Shown here: piece by piece, positions 8,812-17,252 of the stretch
How positions within the stretch are numbered: the stretch's first letter is position 1
Layout of the letters: each line of letters starts with the position of its first letter
Source: Meridianimarinicoccus roseus
GTDB taxonomy: Bacteria > Pseudomonadota > Alphaproteobacteria > Rhodobacterales > Rhodobacteraceae
Assembly: GCF_003172915.1 (NCBI RefSeq)
Contig: NZ_QGKU01000026.1
Span: forward strand, 62,001 to 126,000
Length of the DNA: 64,000 nucleotides
Direction of reading: 5' to 3'
The notes under the pieces: generated by a model
The model's input: only the letters and a program-made list of their open reading frames with translations
Told to the model about the DNA's origin: nothing
Databases searched by the model: none
Made by a program: the position numbers and the translations under genes

Positions 8812-10062
8812 ATGGCAGCCCCGGGCGAAAACCTGAAAATCGATGCAGCGCGGCTGTGGGACAGCCTGATGGAGATGGCGAAGATCGGCCCCGGCATAGC
8901 GGGAGGCAACAACCGCCAGACCCTGACCGACGACGATGCCCGCGGGCGCGCGCTGTTCCAGTCCTGGTGCGAGGCGGCGGGCATGACGATGGGCGTGGAC
9001 GAGATGGGCACGATGTTCGCCCGGCGCGAGGGTACCGACGCGGATGCGCTGCCGGTCTATGTGGGAAGCCATCTCGACACGCAGCCCACGGGCGGAAAGT
9101 ACGACGGTGTGCTCGGTGTGCTCGGCGGGCTGGAGATCGTCCGCAGCCTGAACGATCTGGGCATCCGCACGCGGCACCCCATCGTGGTGACCAATTGGAC
9201 CAATGAGGAGGGCACGCGCTACGCGCCGGCGATGCTTGCATCGGGGGTGTTCGCGGGCGTGCACGCGCAGGACTGGGCCTATGACCGCGTCGACGCGGAC
9301 GGCAAGCGCTTCGGCGATGAACTGGAGCGGATCGGCTGGAAGGGCGACGAGAAGGTGGGCGCGCGCAAGATGCACGCGTTCTTCGAGTTGCACATCGAAC
9401 AGGGCCCGATCCTCGAGGCGGAGGACCGGCAGATCGGCGTGGTCACGCATGGGCAGGGCCTGTGGTGGCTGCAGGTGACGCTGACCGGGAAGGAAAGCCA
9501 CACCGGCTCCACGCCGATGGACATGCGGGTGAACGCGGGGCTTGGGATGGCGCGGATCACCGAATTGGTGCACACCGTCGCGATGGAAAACCAGCCCGGC
9601 GCGGTGGGAGCGATCGGGCAGGCGAATGTCTATCCCAACTCGCGCAACGTGATCCCGGGCAAGGCGGTGTTCACCATCGATATCCGATCGCCCGAGCAGG
9701 CCAAGCTCGATGCCATGAAGGCGCGGCTGGAGACCGAGGTGCCCAAAATCGCGGCGGATCTCGGGCTTGGCATCGAGATCGAGCCGGTGGGCCATTTCGA
9801 TCCGGTGACCTTCGATCCCGGCTGCGTCGCCGCGGTGCGTGCGGCGGCCGAACGTCTGGGATATTCGCACATGGACATCATTTCGGGGGCAGGGCACGAT
9901 GCCTGCTGGATCAACCGGGTTGCCCCCACGGCGATGGTGATGTGCCCCTGCGTGGACGGGCTGAGCCACAACGAGGCCGAAGAGATCAGCCCTGAATGGG
10001 CCACCGCCGGGGCGAACGTGCTGTTTCACGCCGTCGTCGAGACGGCGGAGATCGTGGAGTGA
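8812..10062 (+). CDS. N-carbamoyl-beta-alanine amidohydrolase (beta-ureidopropionase type)
   Basis: M20-family metal-dependent hydrolase of 416 residues in the allantoate/N-carbamoyl-amino-acid amidohydrolase group. Metal-site motifs are visible: GSHLDTQPTGGKYDG, TNWTNEEGTRYAPAM, FELHIEQGPILE and SGAGHDACW, plus the dimerisation-domain motif GKESHTGSTPMDMR. In this context it should hydrolyse N-carbamoyl-beta-alanine to beta-alanine, CO2 and ammonia, the third step of reductive pyrimidine degradation. Allantoate or L-carbamoylase activity is possible from sequence alone; the hydA, preT and preA neighbours favour the pyrimidine role. Confidence 0.88.
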   Translation: MAAPGENLKIDAARLWDSLMEMAKIGPGIAGGNNRQTLTDDDARGRALFQSWCEAAGMTMGVDEMGTMFARREGTDADALPVYVGSHLDTQPTGGKYDGVLGVLGGLEIVRSLNDLGIRTRHPIVVTNWTNEEGTRYAPAMLASGVFAGVHAQDWAYDRVDADGKRFGDELERIGWKGDEKVGARKMHAFFELHIEQGPILEAEDRQIGVVTHGQGLWWLQVTLTGKESHTGSTPMDMRVNAGLGMARITELVHTVAMENQPGAVGAIGQANVYPNSRNVIPGKAVFTIDIRSPEQAKLDAMKARLETEVPKIAADLGLGIEIEPVGHFDPVTFDPGCVAAVRAAAERLGYSHMDIISGAGHDACWINRVAPTAMVMCPCVDGLSHNEAEEISPEWATAGANVLFHAVVETAEIVE

Positions 10063-10185
10063 CGCTTCGCGCGGGCCTTTGTCGGCTGTCAAGTAAGGCG
10101 CGCCGGGCGGTTGCAATGGTGCGTGCCGCCCTAATTTTGCAGTCGGATATGGTATTCTGCCCCCACAACCATGAGGGGGTCGAAG

Positions 10186-10473
10186 ATGAGACACATGGTA
10201 TTTGCAATCGCGGCGGCGCTTGCCGCGGCCGGTCCGGCGGTCGGCAGCGATGCGCCGACCGCAAAAGTTATCTCGACAACGATGCCGACGCACGTGCAGC
10301 CGGTTCAGTACGCGCAATGCTGGCATCAGGTCGGGCCGTTTGCGACACAGGATCGCGCCTGGTCCTATTGGCGACAGGCGCGAGGGCAGGGATACGCCGT
10401 CAGCAATGGTGTCATACCCTGCTGGAGCGGCGGGGCGCGCGGCTACTGCTTCCGGGTATACGCTGCCTGCTGA
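10186..10473 (+). CDS. Small secreted Cys-containing protein, SPOR-like
   Basis: Encodes 95 residues beginning with a Sec signal peptide (about residues 1-20, cleaving after VGS or AVG). The mature part has four Cys residues and a CWHQVGPFATQDRAWSYW segment followed by ARGQGY, which resembles the start of SPOR (peptidoglycan-binding) repeats, a weak similarity. Start ATG 10186 is chosen because GAGGGGG lies 6-7 bases before it; an upstream in-frame ATG at 10171 overlaps that site. Its stop is 2 bases before the possible GTG start of the GH114 gene, so the two are probably translationally coupled. Confidence 0.65.
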   Translation: MRHMVFAIAAALAAAGPAVGSDAPTAKVISTTMPTHVQPVQYAQCWHQVGPFATQDRAWSYWRQARGQGYAVSNGVIPCWSGGARGYCFRVYAAC

Positions 10474-10475
10474 TC

Positions 10476-11228
10476 GTGGCCGGGGCGATTGCCGCCCTTG
10501 GCCAGTCGGCTACGGCGTCGGAGAACCGGCGCGACGGCGCATATTGGGACTGGCAGCTGACCAATCCTTACGATCTGTCCGTGCGCGTCGAGATGCTCGT
10601 CATCGAGCCTACCGGCGTCACCGCGGCCGATGTCGCCGCGCTCAAGGCGCGGGGGGTGCAGCCGTTCTGCTATGTCTCGATCGGCACCTGGGAGCCTTGG
10701 CGCGACGATGCCGAAAGCTTTCCCGCCAGCGTGATTGGCGCCACGGTCGGCGACTGGCCGGACGAAAAGTATGTCGACATGGCCGACCGCGCTCATGTCT
10801 GGCCGCTGATGAAGGCGCGCATCGACGTCTGCGCCGCGATGGGTTTTGTCGGCGTGGAGCCTGACAACATGGGCGCCCATGACAACGACACAGGCTTTCC
10901 TTTCACCAGCGCGGATGCCGTCGTCTATTTCCGCGAGATCGCCGCGCACACCCACGGGCTGGGTCTGAAGATCCTGCAGAAGAACGCGGACGAGCTGGTC
11001 CCTCAGCTTGTGGACACGTTCGACGGGATGCTGGTGGAGGAGTGCTTCCACTACGATTTCTGCGAGGAGGTGCTGCCCTATGTCCGCGCGGGCAAGCCGG
11101 TCCTTGCCGTCGAGTTCACCGAGAACGGCGGCGACTGGGACGCATATTGCGCGCAGGCCAAGGCCTACGGTTTTCATCTTCTGCTGAAATCCTACGAGGT
11201 CACGGCCGGCGGGCGGGCATGCCAATGA
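10476..11228 (+). CDS. Secreted GH114-type glycosidase (TM1410-like)
   Basis: Encodes about 250 residues with a hydrophobic N-terminus ending near SATAS, consistent with export. The rest matches the endo-alpha-1,4-polygalactosaminidase (GH114/TM1410) family: the YWDWQLTNP opening, VQPFCYVSIGTWEPWR, FVGVEPDNMGAHDNDTGFP and GMLVEECFHYDFC, with acidic residues placed as in a TIM-barrel glycosidase. The start is uncertain: GTG 10476 is the nearest, but CTG codons upstream inside the preceding gene would give a better positively charged signal-peptide n-region. It sits oddly between amidohydrolase and hydA. Confidence 0.78.
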   Translation: MAGAIAALGQSATASENRRDGAYWDWQLTNPYDLSVRVEMLVIEPTGVTAADVAALKARGVQPFCYVSIGTWEPWRDDAESFPASVIGATVGDWPDEKYVDMADRAHVWPLMKARIDVCAAMGFVGVEPDNMGAHDNDTGFPFTSADAVVYFREIAAHTHGLGLKILQKNADELVPQLVDTFDGMLVEECFHYDFCEEVLPYVRAGKPVLAVEFTENGGDWDAYCAQAKAYGFHLLLKSYEVTAGGRACQ

Positions 11229-11329
11229 CCGTATCCCGGCCAATCCACACCCCGGACGGCGGACCCGATTGACAGCCCCGTCCGCGCGGTATGCTATGGC
11301 GGAAACAGGAAATTCCACAGGGGGTAGTC

Positions 11330-12790
11330 ATGAGCAAGGTCATCAAGGGCGGCACGATCGTCACCGCAGACCGGCAGTTCGCCGGGGACATTCTGATCGA
11401 GGACGGCAAGATCGCGGCCATCGGCTACGACCTGACCGCGGACGAGGTGATCGACGCCGACGGCGCCTATGTCATCCCCGGCGGGATCGACCCGCACACC
11501 CACCTGGAAATGCCTTTCATGGGCACCACTGCCGACGAGACCTTCGAGAGCGGTACCTGGGCAGCGGCGACGGGTGGCACCACCATGCTGATCGATTTCT
11601 GCCTGCCCGGCCCCGACGGCAGCATCACGAACGCGATCAACGATTGGCACCGCAAGTCCGCACCGCAGATCTGTTCCGACATCGGCTATCACATGGCGAT
11701 CACCGGCTGGAACGAACAGATCTTCGACGAAATGAAGACCGCCGTGGAGATGGGCGTCAATTCCTTCAAGCATTTCATGGCCTACAAGGGCGCGCTGATG
11801 GTCGAGGACGACGAGATGTTCGCGTCCTTCTCGCGCTGCAAGGAACTGGGCGCGCTGCCGATGGTACATGCCGAGAATGGCGATATCATTCAGGAATTGC
11901 AGCAGAAATACTTGGCCGAGGGGATCACCGGGCCGGAAGGGCACGCCTTCTCGCGTCCACCCGAGCTTGAGGGCGAGGCCGCCAACCGCGCCATCATGAT
12001 CGCCGACGCGGTGGGCACGCCGCTCTACATCGTGCATGTCTCCTGCGAGCAGGCGCATGAAGCGATCCGGCGCGCGCGGCAGAAGGGCCACCGAGTCTAT
12101 GGCGAGCCGCTGATCCAGTTCCTGACGCTGGACGAGAGCGAGTATTTCAACAAGTCTTGGGAGCATGCCGCGCGGCGGGTGATGTCGCCGCCATTCCGTA
12201 GCAAGGCGCACCAAGACGGGCTATGGAACGGGCTTTCGGCCGGATCGCTTCAGGTCGTGGCGACGGACCACTGCGCCTTCGGCACCGAGAAGAAGAAGAT
12301 GGGGATCGACGATTTCACGAAAATCCCGAATGGAACCGGAGGGCTGGAGGATCGTCTGGCGGTTCTCTGGACGACCGGGGTGGAAACCGGGCGGATCACG
12401 CCGGAAGAATTCGTCGCCGTGACATCGACCAACATCGCAAAGATCCTGAACATCTATCCCACCAAGGGCGCGCTGGTGCCCGGCGCGGATGCCGATATCG
12501 TCGTTTGGGATCCCAAGATCAGCAAAACGATCAGCGCGAACAGCCAGAAATCCATCATCGATTACAACGTCTTCGAAGGCTTCGAGGTAACCGCGCAGGC
12601 GCGTCACACGCTCAGCCGGGGGGATGTGATCTGGTCTTGGGGGAAGAACTCCAGCCCGCAGCCCGGTCGCGGGCGCTTCGTGGCGCGCCCGGCCTTCCCG
12701 TCGGCGGCCAAGGCGCTGAGCAAGTGGAAAGCGCTGAACACGCCTCGGAAGGTGGAGCGCGACCCGATGAACATTCCCTCGGGGATCTGA
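11330..12790 (+). CDS. hydA: Dihydropyrimidinase (D-hydantoinase)
   Basis: Cyclic-imide hydrolase opening dihydrouracil or dihydrothymine to N-carbamoyl-beta-amino acids, second step of the pathway. The 486-residue length fits. Metal ligands seen: His56 and His58 in GGIDPHTHLEMPF and the carboxylated Lys147 in VNSFKHFMAYKG, then HAENGD, the VHVSCEQA His and a later ATDHCAFG Asp. ATG 11330 follows an AGGGGG site. The ABC ATPase gene begins 55 bases after its stop, so transporter and enzyme are probably coexpressed. Confidence 0.94.
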   Translation: MSKVIKGGTIVTADRQFAGDILIEDGKIAAIGYDLTADEVIDADGAYVIPGGIDPHTHLEMPFMGTTADETFESGTWAAATGGTTMLIDFCLPGPDGSITNAINDWHRKSAPQICSDIGYHMAITGWNEQIFDEMKTAVEMGVNSFKHFMAYKGALMVEDDEMFASFSRCKELGALPMVHAENGDIIQELQQKYLAEGITGPEGHAFSRPPELEGEAANRAIMIADAVGTPLYIVHVSCEQAHEAIRRARQKGHRVYGEPLIQFLTLDESEYFNKSWEHAARRVMSPPFRSKAHQDGLWNGLSAGSLQVVATDHCAFGTEKKKMGIDDFTKIPNGTGGLEDRLAVLWTTGVETGRITPEEFVAVTSTNIAKILNIYPTKGALVPGADADIVVWDPKISKTISANSQKSIIDYNVFEGFEVTAQARHTLSRGDVIWSWGKNSSPQPGRGRFVARPAFPSAAKALSKWKALNTPRKVERDPMNIPSGI

Positions 12791-12845
12791 TGACGGCAGT
12801 GAAGCAGCGGTTTCTACAGCATGCGGCGCATGGCGCAGGTGCACG

Positions 12846-13685
12846 ATGCTGAGCGCGGAAGAAATCGATGGGTTTCGCGACGAAGGGGCTAGCCCTGTCA
12901 CGCCCCCGGACGGGCCGGTCATCGATGCGCGCGGTCTGGAGCTTGTCTTCCAGACCAATGACGGGCCGGTGCACGCCCTGAACGATGTCAACCTGCAGAT
13001 ATCGAAGGGAGATTTCGTCAGTTTCATCGGCCCGTCCGGCTGCGGCAAGACCACGTTGCTGCGGGCCATCGCGGCATTGGAAACGCCGACAGACGGACAA
13101 CTGATGGTGAACGGGATGACGCCGGACGCCGCGCGGCGGTCGCGCGCCTATGGCTACGTGTTCCAGGCGGCAGGACTTTACCCGTGGCGGACGATCGCGG
13201 CCAATGTAAAATTACCGCTGGAAATCATGGGCTTCGACAAGGCGGAGCAGGAGCGGCGCGCGGCGGACGTGCTGCGGCTGGTCGATCTGGAGGGGTTCGA
13301 GCGGAAGTACCCCTGGCAATTGTCCGGCGGCATGCAGCAGCGCGCCTCCATCGCGCGGGCGCTGGCCTTTGACGCGGATATCCTGCTGATGGACGAACCG
13401 TTCGGCGCGCTGGACGAAATCGTGCGCGACCACCTCAACGAGCAGCTTCTAAAGCTTTGGGAACGGACAGAAAAAACCATCGCCTTCGTGACCCATTCGA
13501 TTCCTGAGGCGGTCTATCTGTCCACGCGGATCGTGGTGATGAGCCCGCGTCCGGGGCGGATCACCGACGTCATCGACAGCCCGCTGCCGCGCGAAAGGCC
13601 GCTCGATATCCGCGACACGCCGGAGTTTCTTGCGGTGGCGCACCGGGTGCGCGAGGGGCTGCGCGCGGGACACGCCTATGACTGA
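12846..13685 (+). CDS. ABC transporter ATPase, NMT1/THI5-type importer (likely pyrimidine)
   Basis: ATPase of the nitrate/taurine/thiamine-precursor importer class, 279 residues. Walker A is GPSGCGKTT, the Q-loop lies in VFQAAGLYPW, the signature is LSGGMQQR and Walker B is ILLMDEPFGALDE with the H-loop in VTHSIPEA. About 28 residues precede the ABC domain. It heads a run with a small membrane protein, two permeases and a binding protein. The substrate is inferred from linkage to hydA and preTA to be a pyrimidine or its breakdown product; the family also includes HMP, riboflavin and nitrate importers. Confidence 0.9.
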   Translation: MLSAEEIDGFRDEGASPVTPPDGPVIDARGLELVFQTNDGPVHALNDVNLQISKGDFVSFIGPSGCGKTTLLRAIAALETPTDGQLMVNGMTPDAARRSRAYGYVFQAAGLYPWRTIAANVKLPLEIMGFDKAEQERRAADVLRLVDLEGFERKYPWQLSGGMQQRASIARALAFDADILLMDEPFGALDEIVRDHLNEQLLKLWERTEKTIAFVTHSIPEAVYLSTRIVVMSPRPGRITDVIDSPLPRERPLDIRDTPEFLAVAHRVREGLRAGHAYD

Positions 13686-13707
13686 CAACGACGCAGAACC
13701 ACGTGCA

Positions 13708-13745
13708 GGAGTCCTGTGGGAGTTTAATAGGAGTATTGTAGGAGT
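13708..13745 (+). repeat. Four GGAGT repeats with exact 11-bp period
   Basis: GGAGT occurs at 13708, 13719, 13730 and 13741, each exactly 11 bases apart, in the 68-base gap between the ATPase and the next small gene. The last copy is positioned as the ribosome site for ATG 13754. The variable six bases between copies are fairly AT-rich compared with the surroundings. Confidence 0.75.
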
Positions 13746-13753
13746 CTTTCTCC

Positions 13754-13975
13754 ATGTCTGATGCGGCACAGCGCGAGATCACCCGCCTGAAACGCAGCGT
13801 CTGGTTGTTGGGTGCGGCGGGCCTGTTCTTCCTTCTGTCCGCCGTGATCCACATGGCGACGGTCGGCGGCCTGCGCATGATCGACATCGTCGTGCCGCTG
13901 TGGGGCCTTCTGTTCGCGAGCTACCTGAAGCGTTTGCGCGCAGCACAGGCGCGGTCGGAGCGGGACGAGGTATGA
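13754..13975 (+). CDS. Small two-helix membrane protein in ABC operon
   Basis: Encodes 73 residues: a charged N-terminus, two hydrophobic segments (about residues 16-34 and 40-58) and a basic tail. No family recognised. ATG 13754 has GGAG nine bases upstream, the fourth unit of the 11-bp repeat. Its stop overlaps the start of the first permease by ATGA, so it is translated in the transporter operon and may be an accessory subunit (inference). Confidence 0.72.
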   Translation: MSDAAQREITRLKRSVWLLGAAGLFFLLSAVIHMATVGGLRMIDIVVPLWGLLFASYLKRLRAAQARSERDEV

Positions 13976-14838
13976 GGGATCACGTCGGGCCTGTGCTGAC
14001 CGTGATCGCCGCGATCCTTGCGGTCTGGTACGGCGCGGCGGTTTGGATGAACGCGGCCTGGACGCAGCAGCAGGCCGCGCGGGCAGGAACGACCGTCAGC
14101 CTGAGCGAGATCTTGGCTGACACGATGCAGCAGGACCGCCCGCGCCTTCCCGCGCCGCATCAGGTGGCAGTCGAGTTGTGGGAGACGACGGCGGAGAAGA
14201 AGGTCACGTCGAAGCGCAGCCTTGTCTATCACGGCTGGATCACCCTGTCGGCGACACTTCTGGGGTTTGCCATCGGCACCGGGCTGGGGATGCTGCTGGC
14301 GGTGGGCATCGTGCACAGCCGCGCCATGGACATGAGCGTGATGCCTTGGGCGATTGCCAGCCAGACCATCCCGATCCTCGCCATCGCGCCGATGATCATC
14401 GTGGTGCTGAATTCCGTCGGCGTGTCGGGTCTGCTGCCCAAGGCGATCATCAGCGCCTACCTGAGTTTCTTCCCGGTGGTCGTGGGCATGGTCAAGGGCC
14501 TGCGCAGCCCGGACGTGGCGCAGCTTGACCTGCTGCGGACCTACAATGCGAGCCGGGCACAGATGTTCTGGCGACTGCGGCTGCCCGCGTCGCTTCCGTA
14601 CCTGTTCACCTCGCTCAAGGTTGGTATCGCGGCGAGCCTTGTCGGCGCCATCGTGGGCGAGTTGCCAACCGGTGCGGTGGCCGGCTTGGGCGCGCGCCTG
14701 CTGGCGGGCAGCTATTACGGGCAGACGGTGCAGATCTGGTCGGCGCTGATCGGCGCCGCCGTGCTGGCCGGCCTGCTGGTCGGTCTGATCGGGTTGGTGC
14801 AGCGTGTTACGCTGCGCCGCATGGGGCTGGCGCGATGA
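13972..14838 (+). CDS. ABC transporter permease 1
   Basis: Inner-membrane permease of 288 residues in the SsuC/TauC/ThiX class. The conserved cytoplasmic EAA-type loop is visible near AQLDLLRTYNASRAQMFWRLRLPASLPYLFTSLK, with about six membrane segments around it. The start is chosen at ATG 13972, overlapping the upstream stop, with GAGG just before; the open frame extends upstream but not plausibly. Residues 30-90 form a longer than usual periplasmic or N-terminal segment. It overlaps the second permease by ATGA. Confidence 0.9.
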   Translation: MRDHVGPVLTVIAAILAVWYGAAVWMNAAWTQQQAARAGTTVSLSEILADTMQQDRPRLPAPHQVAVELWETTAEKKVTSKRSLVYHGWITLSATLLGFAIGTGLGMLLAVGIVHSRAMDMSVMPWAIASQTIPILAIAPMIIVVLNSVGVSGLLPKAIISAYLSFFPVVVGMVKGLRSPDVAQLDLLRTYNASRAQMFWRLRLPASLPYLFTSLKVGIAASLVGAIVGELPTGAVAGLGARLLAGSYYGQTVQIWSALIGAAVLAGLLVGLIGLVQRVTLRRMGLAR

Positions 14839-15686
14839 GCTGGGTTGCGGGCGCGCTGGGGGTCTGGGCAGTGGCCTGGTGGGCCAACCTGCGCATCGCC
14901 GCCAGCCGCCATGCGGACACGCGCGCGGCGCGGCTGGCGGTGCCGGTGATCTTCGGGCTGACCCTGCTGGTCCTTTGGGAGGGGCTGGTGCGGGGTCTGG
15001 CGGTGCCCGGCGTTATCCTGCCGCCGCCCAGCGCCATCGCGGCGCGCATCGCCGTTTCGGGGCCGATCCTGTGGGCGGATTTCGTGCAGACCTTCGTGAA
15101 GGGCGCGCTGAGCGGCTATGTCATCGGCTGCACGGCGGCTTTCCTGACCGCGCTGGCTGCGGATCGGTTCGATTTCCTGCGCCGTGGCCTTCTGCCGGTG
15201 GGCAGTTTCATTGCCGCGCTCCCGATCATCGGAACGGCGCCCATTCTTGTGATGTGGTTCGGCTTCGACTGGCAGAGCAAAGCCGCGGTGGTCGTCGTGA
15301 TGGTGTTCTTCCCGGTGCTTGTGAACACGGTGCAGGGCCTCGCTGCCGCCGACGCCATGAGCCGTGATCTGATGCGCACCTATGCCGCCACGCCGGGTCA
15401 GAGCCTGCGCAAGCTGCGCCTGCCTGCCGCGATGCCGTTCATCTTCAACGGGCTGAAGATTTCGACAACGCTGGCGCTGATCGGGGCGATCGTGGCGGAA
15501 TTCTTCGGCTCGCCCACTGTGGGGATGGGGTTCCGCATCTCGACCTCGGTCGGGCAGCTTGCGCTGGACATGGTCTGGGCCGAGATCACCGTGGCCGCGC
15601 TGGCAGGGTCGTTGTTCTATGGCGCGGTGGCGCTGACCGAACGGGCGGTGACGTTCTGGCACCCGTCGCAACGCGGGGGCCGGTGA
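14835..15686 (+). CDS. ABC transporter permease 2
   Basis: Second permease of the same importer, 283 residues, with six to seven membrane segments. Its coupling loop is in DLMRTYAATPGQSLRKLRLPAAMPFIFNGLK, parallel to permease 1. Having two different permeases plus one ATPase and one NMT1-like binding protein matches the thiamine-precursor/pyrimidine importer arrangement. Start ATG 14835 overlaps the previous stop. Confidence 0.9.
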   Translation: MSWVAGALGVWAVAWWANLRIAASRHADTRAARLAVPVIFGLTLLVLWEGLVRGLAVPGVILPPPSAIAARIAVSGPILWADFVQTFVKGALSGYVIGCTAAFLTALAADRFDFLRRGLLPVGSFIAALPIIGTAPILVMWFGFDWQSKAAVVVVMVFFPVLVNTVQGLAAADAMSRDLMRTYAATPGQSLRKLRLPAAMPFIFNGLKISTTLALIGAIVAEFFGSPTVGMGFRISTSVGQLALDMVWAEITVAALAGSLFYGAVALTERAVTFWHPSQRGGR

Positions 15687-15765
15687 GGCGCCGCATCTGC
15701 GCCGGAGCAGGGGGCCCGGAGCTGGGTCCGAGTGAAAAAACAGGGTTAACCAACGGGAGACGATC

Positions 15766-16752
15766 ATGACACGACTACTGGCAGGCACGGCAGTTCTGGG
15801 GGCGCTGGCCTTTGGCGGCGCGCACGCTGCGGATGAGCTGACCTTGCAACTGAAATGGGTCACACAAGCGCAGTTCGCGGGCTACTATGTGGCACAGGAC
15901 AAAGGTTTCTACGAGGAGGCCGATCTCGACGTCACGATCAAACCGGGCGGGCCGGACATCGCGCCGACACAGGTGATCGCGGGTGGCGGGGCCGACGTGG
16001 TCGTGGAGTGGATGCCCGCCGCATTGGCCGCGCGGGAACGGGGTCTGCCGCTGGTGAACATCGCCCAGCCCTTCGCGCGGTCGGGGATGATGCTGACCTG
16101 CCTTGCCGAAAGCGGCGTGACCGGCCCCGAGGATTTTCCGGGGCGGACGTTGGGCGTGTGGTTTTTCGGCAACGAGTATCCGTTCCTGAGCTGGATGAGC
16201 CAGCTTGGCATCCCGACAGAGGGCGGGGAGGACGGTGTGACCGTGCTCAAGCAGGGGTTCAACGTGGACCCGCTGCTGCAGAAGCAGGCCGACTGCATTT
16301 CGACCATGACCTACAACGAGTACTGGCAGGTGATCGACGCGGGTATCACGCCCGAGCAGTTGGTAACGTTCAACTACACCGACAGGGGTGTCGCCACGCT
16401 TGAGGACGGGCTTTACGTTCTGGACGAGACGCTCGAGGATCCGGCGATGGTGGACGCGCTGGAGCGGTTCGTGGCGGCGTCGATGCGGGGGTGGGCCTAT
16501 GCGGCGGAGAACCCCGAGGAGGCGGCCGAGATCGTGCTGGAAAACGACGCGACCGGCGCGCAGACCTTTGAGCATCAGGTGCGGATGATGGAGGAGGTCG
16601 GCAAGCTTCTGGGCGAGGACGGCGTACTGGACCCGGCGGCCTTCGAGACGACGGTGGCTTCGTTGCTGTCGGGCGGGTCGGACCCGGTGATCACTGCGCA
16701 TCCGGGCGACGCGGCCTGGACCCATGCGATCACGGATGCCGCGCTGAACTGA
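15766..16752 (+). CDS. NMT1/THI5-like ABC substrate-binding protein
   Basis: Periplasmic binding protein of 328 residues with a Sec signal peptide (about residues 1-21, cut after AHA). The mature N-terminus ELTLQLKWVTQAQFAGYYVAQDKGFY is the classic NMT1/ThiY opening, followed by a GGGADVVVEWMPAALAARERG hinge region. The Cys-rich motif of true THI5 HMP synthases is absent, so it is a binder rather than an enzyme. By context it should bind a pyrimidine base or dihydropyrimidine (inference). A GGGAG site precedes ATG 15766. Confidence 0.88.
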   Translation: MTRLLAGTAVLGALAFGGAHAADELTLQLKWVTQAQFAGYYVAQDKGFYEEADLDVTIKPGGPDIAPTQVIAGGGADVVVEWMPAALAARERGLPLVNIAQPFARSGMMLTCLAESGVTGPEDFPGRTLGVWFFGNEYPFLSWMSQLGIPTEGGEDGVTVLKQGFNVDPLLQKQADCISTMTYNEYWQVIDAGITPEQLVTFNYTDRGVATLEDGLYVLDETLEDPAMVDALERFVAASMRGWAYAAENPEEAAEIVLENDATGAQTFEHQVRMMEEVGKLLGEDGVLDPAAFETTVASLLSGGSDPVITAHPGDAAWTHAITDAALN

Positions 16753-16810
16753 GCACGCGGTCCGCGGGGCAGGGCGCGCTGCGTCTGCGCCGCGGGTGTG
16801 GAGGAGCAAG

Positions 16811-16840
16811 AGGCGGTCCCTGATGGGACCGCCTTCTTTG
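16811..16840. terminator. Rho-independent terminator of pyrimidine operon
   Basis: Perfect 10-bp stem AGGCGGTCCC at 16811-16820 with GGGACCGCCT at 16825-16834, TGAT loop, followed by TCTTTG. It ends the hydA-ABC transcript and may also serve the convergent lipoprotein gene. Confidence 0.85.
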
Positions 16841-16962
16841 TCAGGGGCGATATGGCCCCGGTCGCGCAGGCCATGTCCCAGACCAGGGCTGGAGCACCGG
16901 CTCTCTGCCGAAGCGATGATGAGCGCGTCCGCTGAAGCAGGCCGGGCGCGGGCCGTTCGGGA

Positions 16963-17238
16963 TCAGCAGTCGGTGACGCGGACGGTTTCGCCGTCGCCGG
17001 TATGGTAGGCACATTCGCCGGTCTGCCGGTTGCGGGCATAGAGGGAGCCCGCGATCGCGCCCGCGCCGGCCGCGACGGCGGTCCAGCCATTGTTGGCGCC
17101 GAGCGCGGTGGCTGCGATGGCCGCGATGGCGCCGCCCGCGACCCCGGTGCCGACCTGGTTCGTGGTGCGTTCGTCCGCGCAGGCAGTCAGGGCGAGGGCG
17201 GCGGCGAGCGTGGCGGCGGTAAGGTGCGTTCTGGTCAT
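16963..17238 (-). CDS. Small glycine-zipper lipoprotein
   Basis: Encodes 91 residues with a lipoprotein signal peptide: a hydrophobic n-region and LTAC lipobox at Cys20. The mature part is Gly/Ala rich (VGTGVAGGAIAAIAATALGANNGWTAVAAGAGAIAGS), the pattern of glycine-zipper outer-membrane lipoproteins, followed by a tail with two Cys (CAYHTGDGETVRVTDC). ATG 17238 has AAGGGA upstream. It lies 14 bases after the ATPase gene of the HAAT importer and may be read through from it. Function unknown. Confidence 0.75.
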   Translation of the reverse strand: MTRTHLTAATLAAALALTACADERTTNQVGTGVAGGAIAAIAATALGANNGWTAVAAGAGAIAGSLYARNRQTGECAYHTGDGETVRVTDC

Positions 17239-17252
17239 GGCTGTCCCTTGTG

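Noticed and set aside
12791-12845. Possible TPP riboswitch before the THI5-type importer
   Set aside because: The gap is only 55 bases and shows none of the conserved TPP-riboswitch segments.
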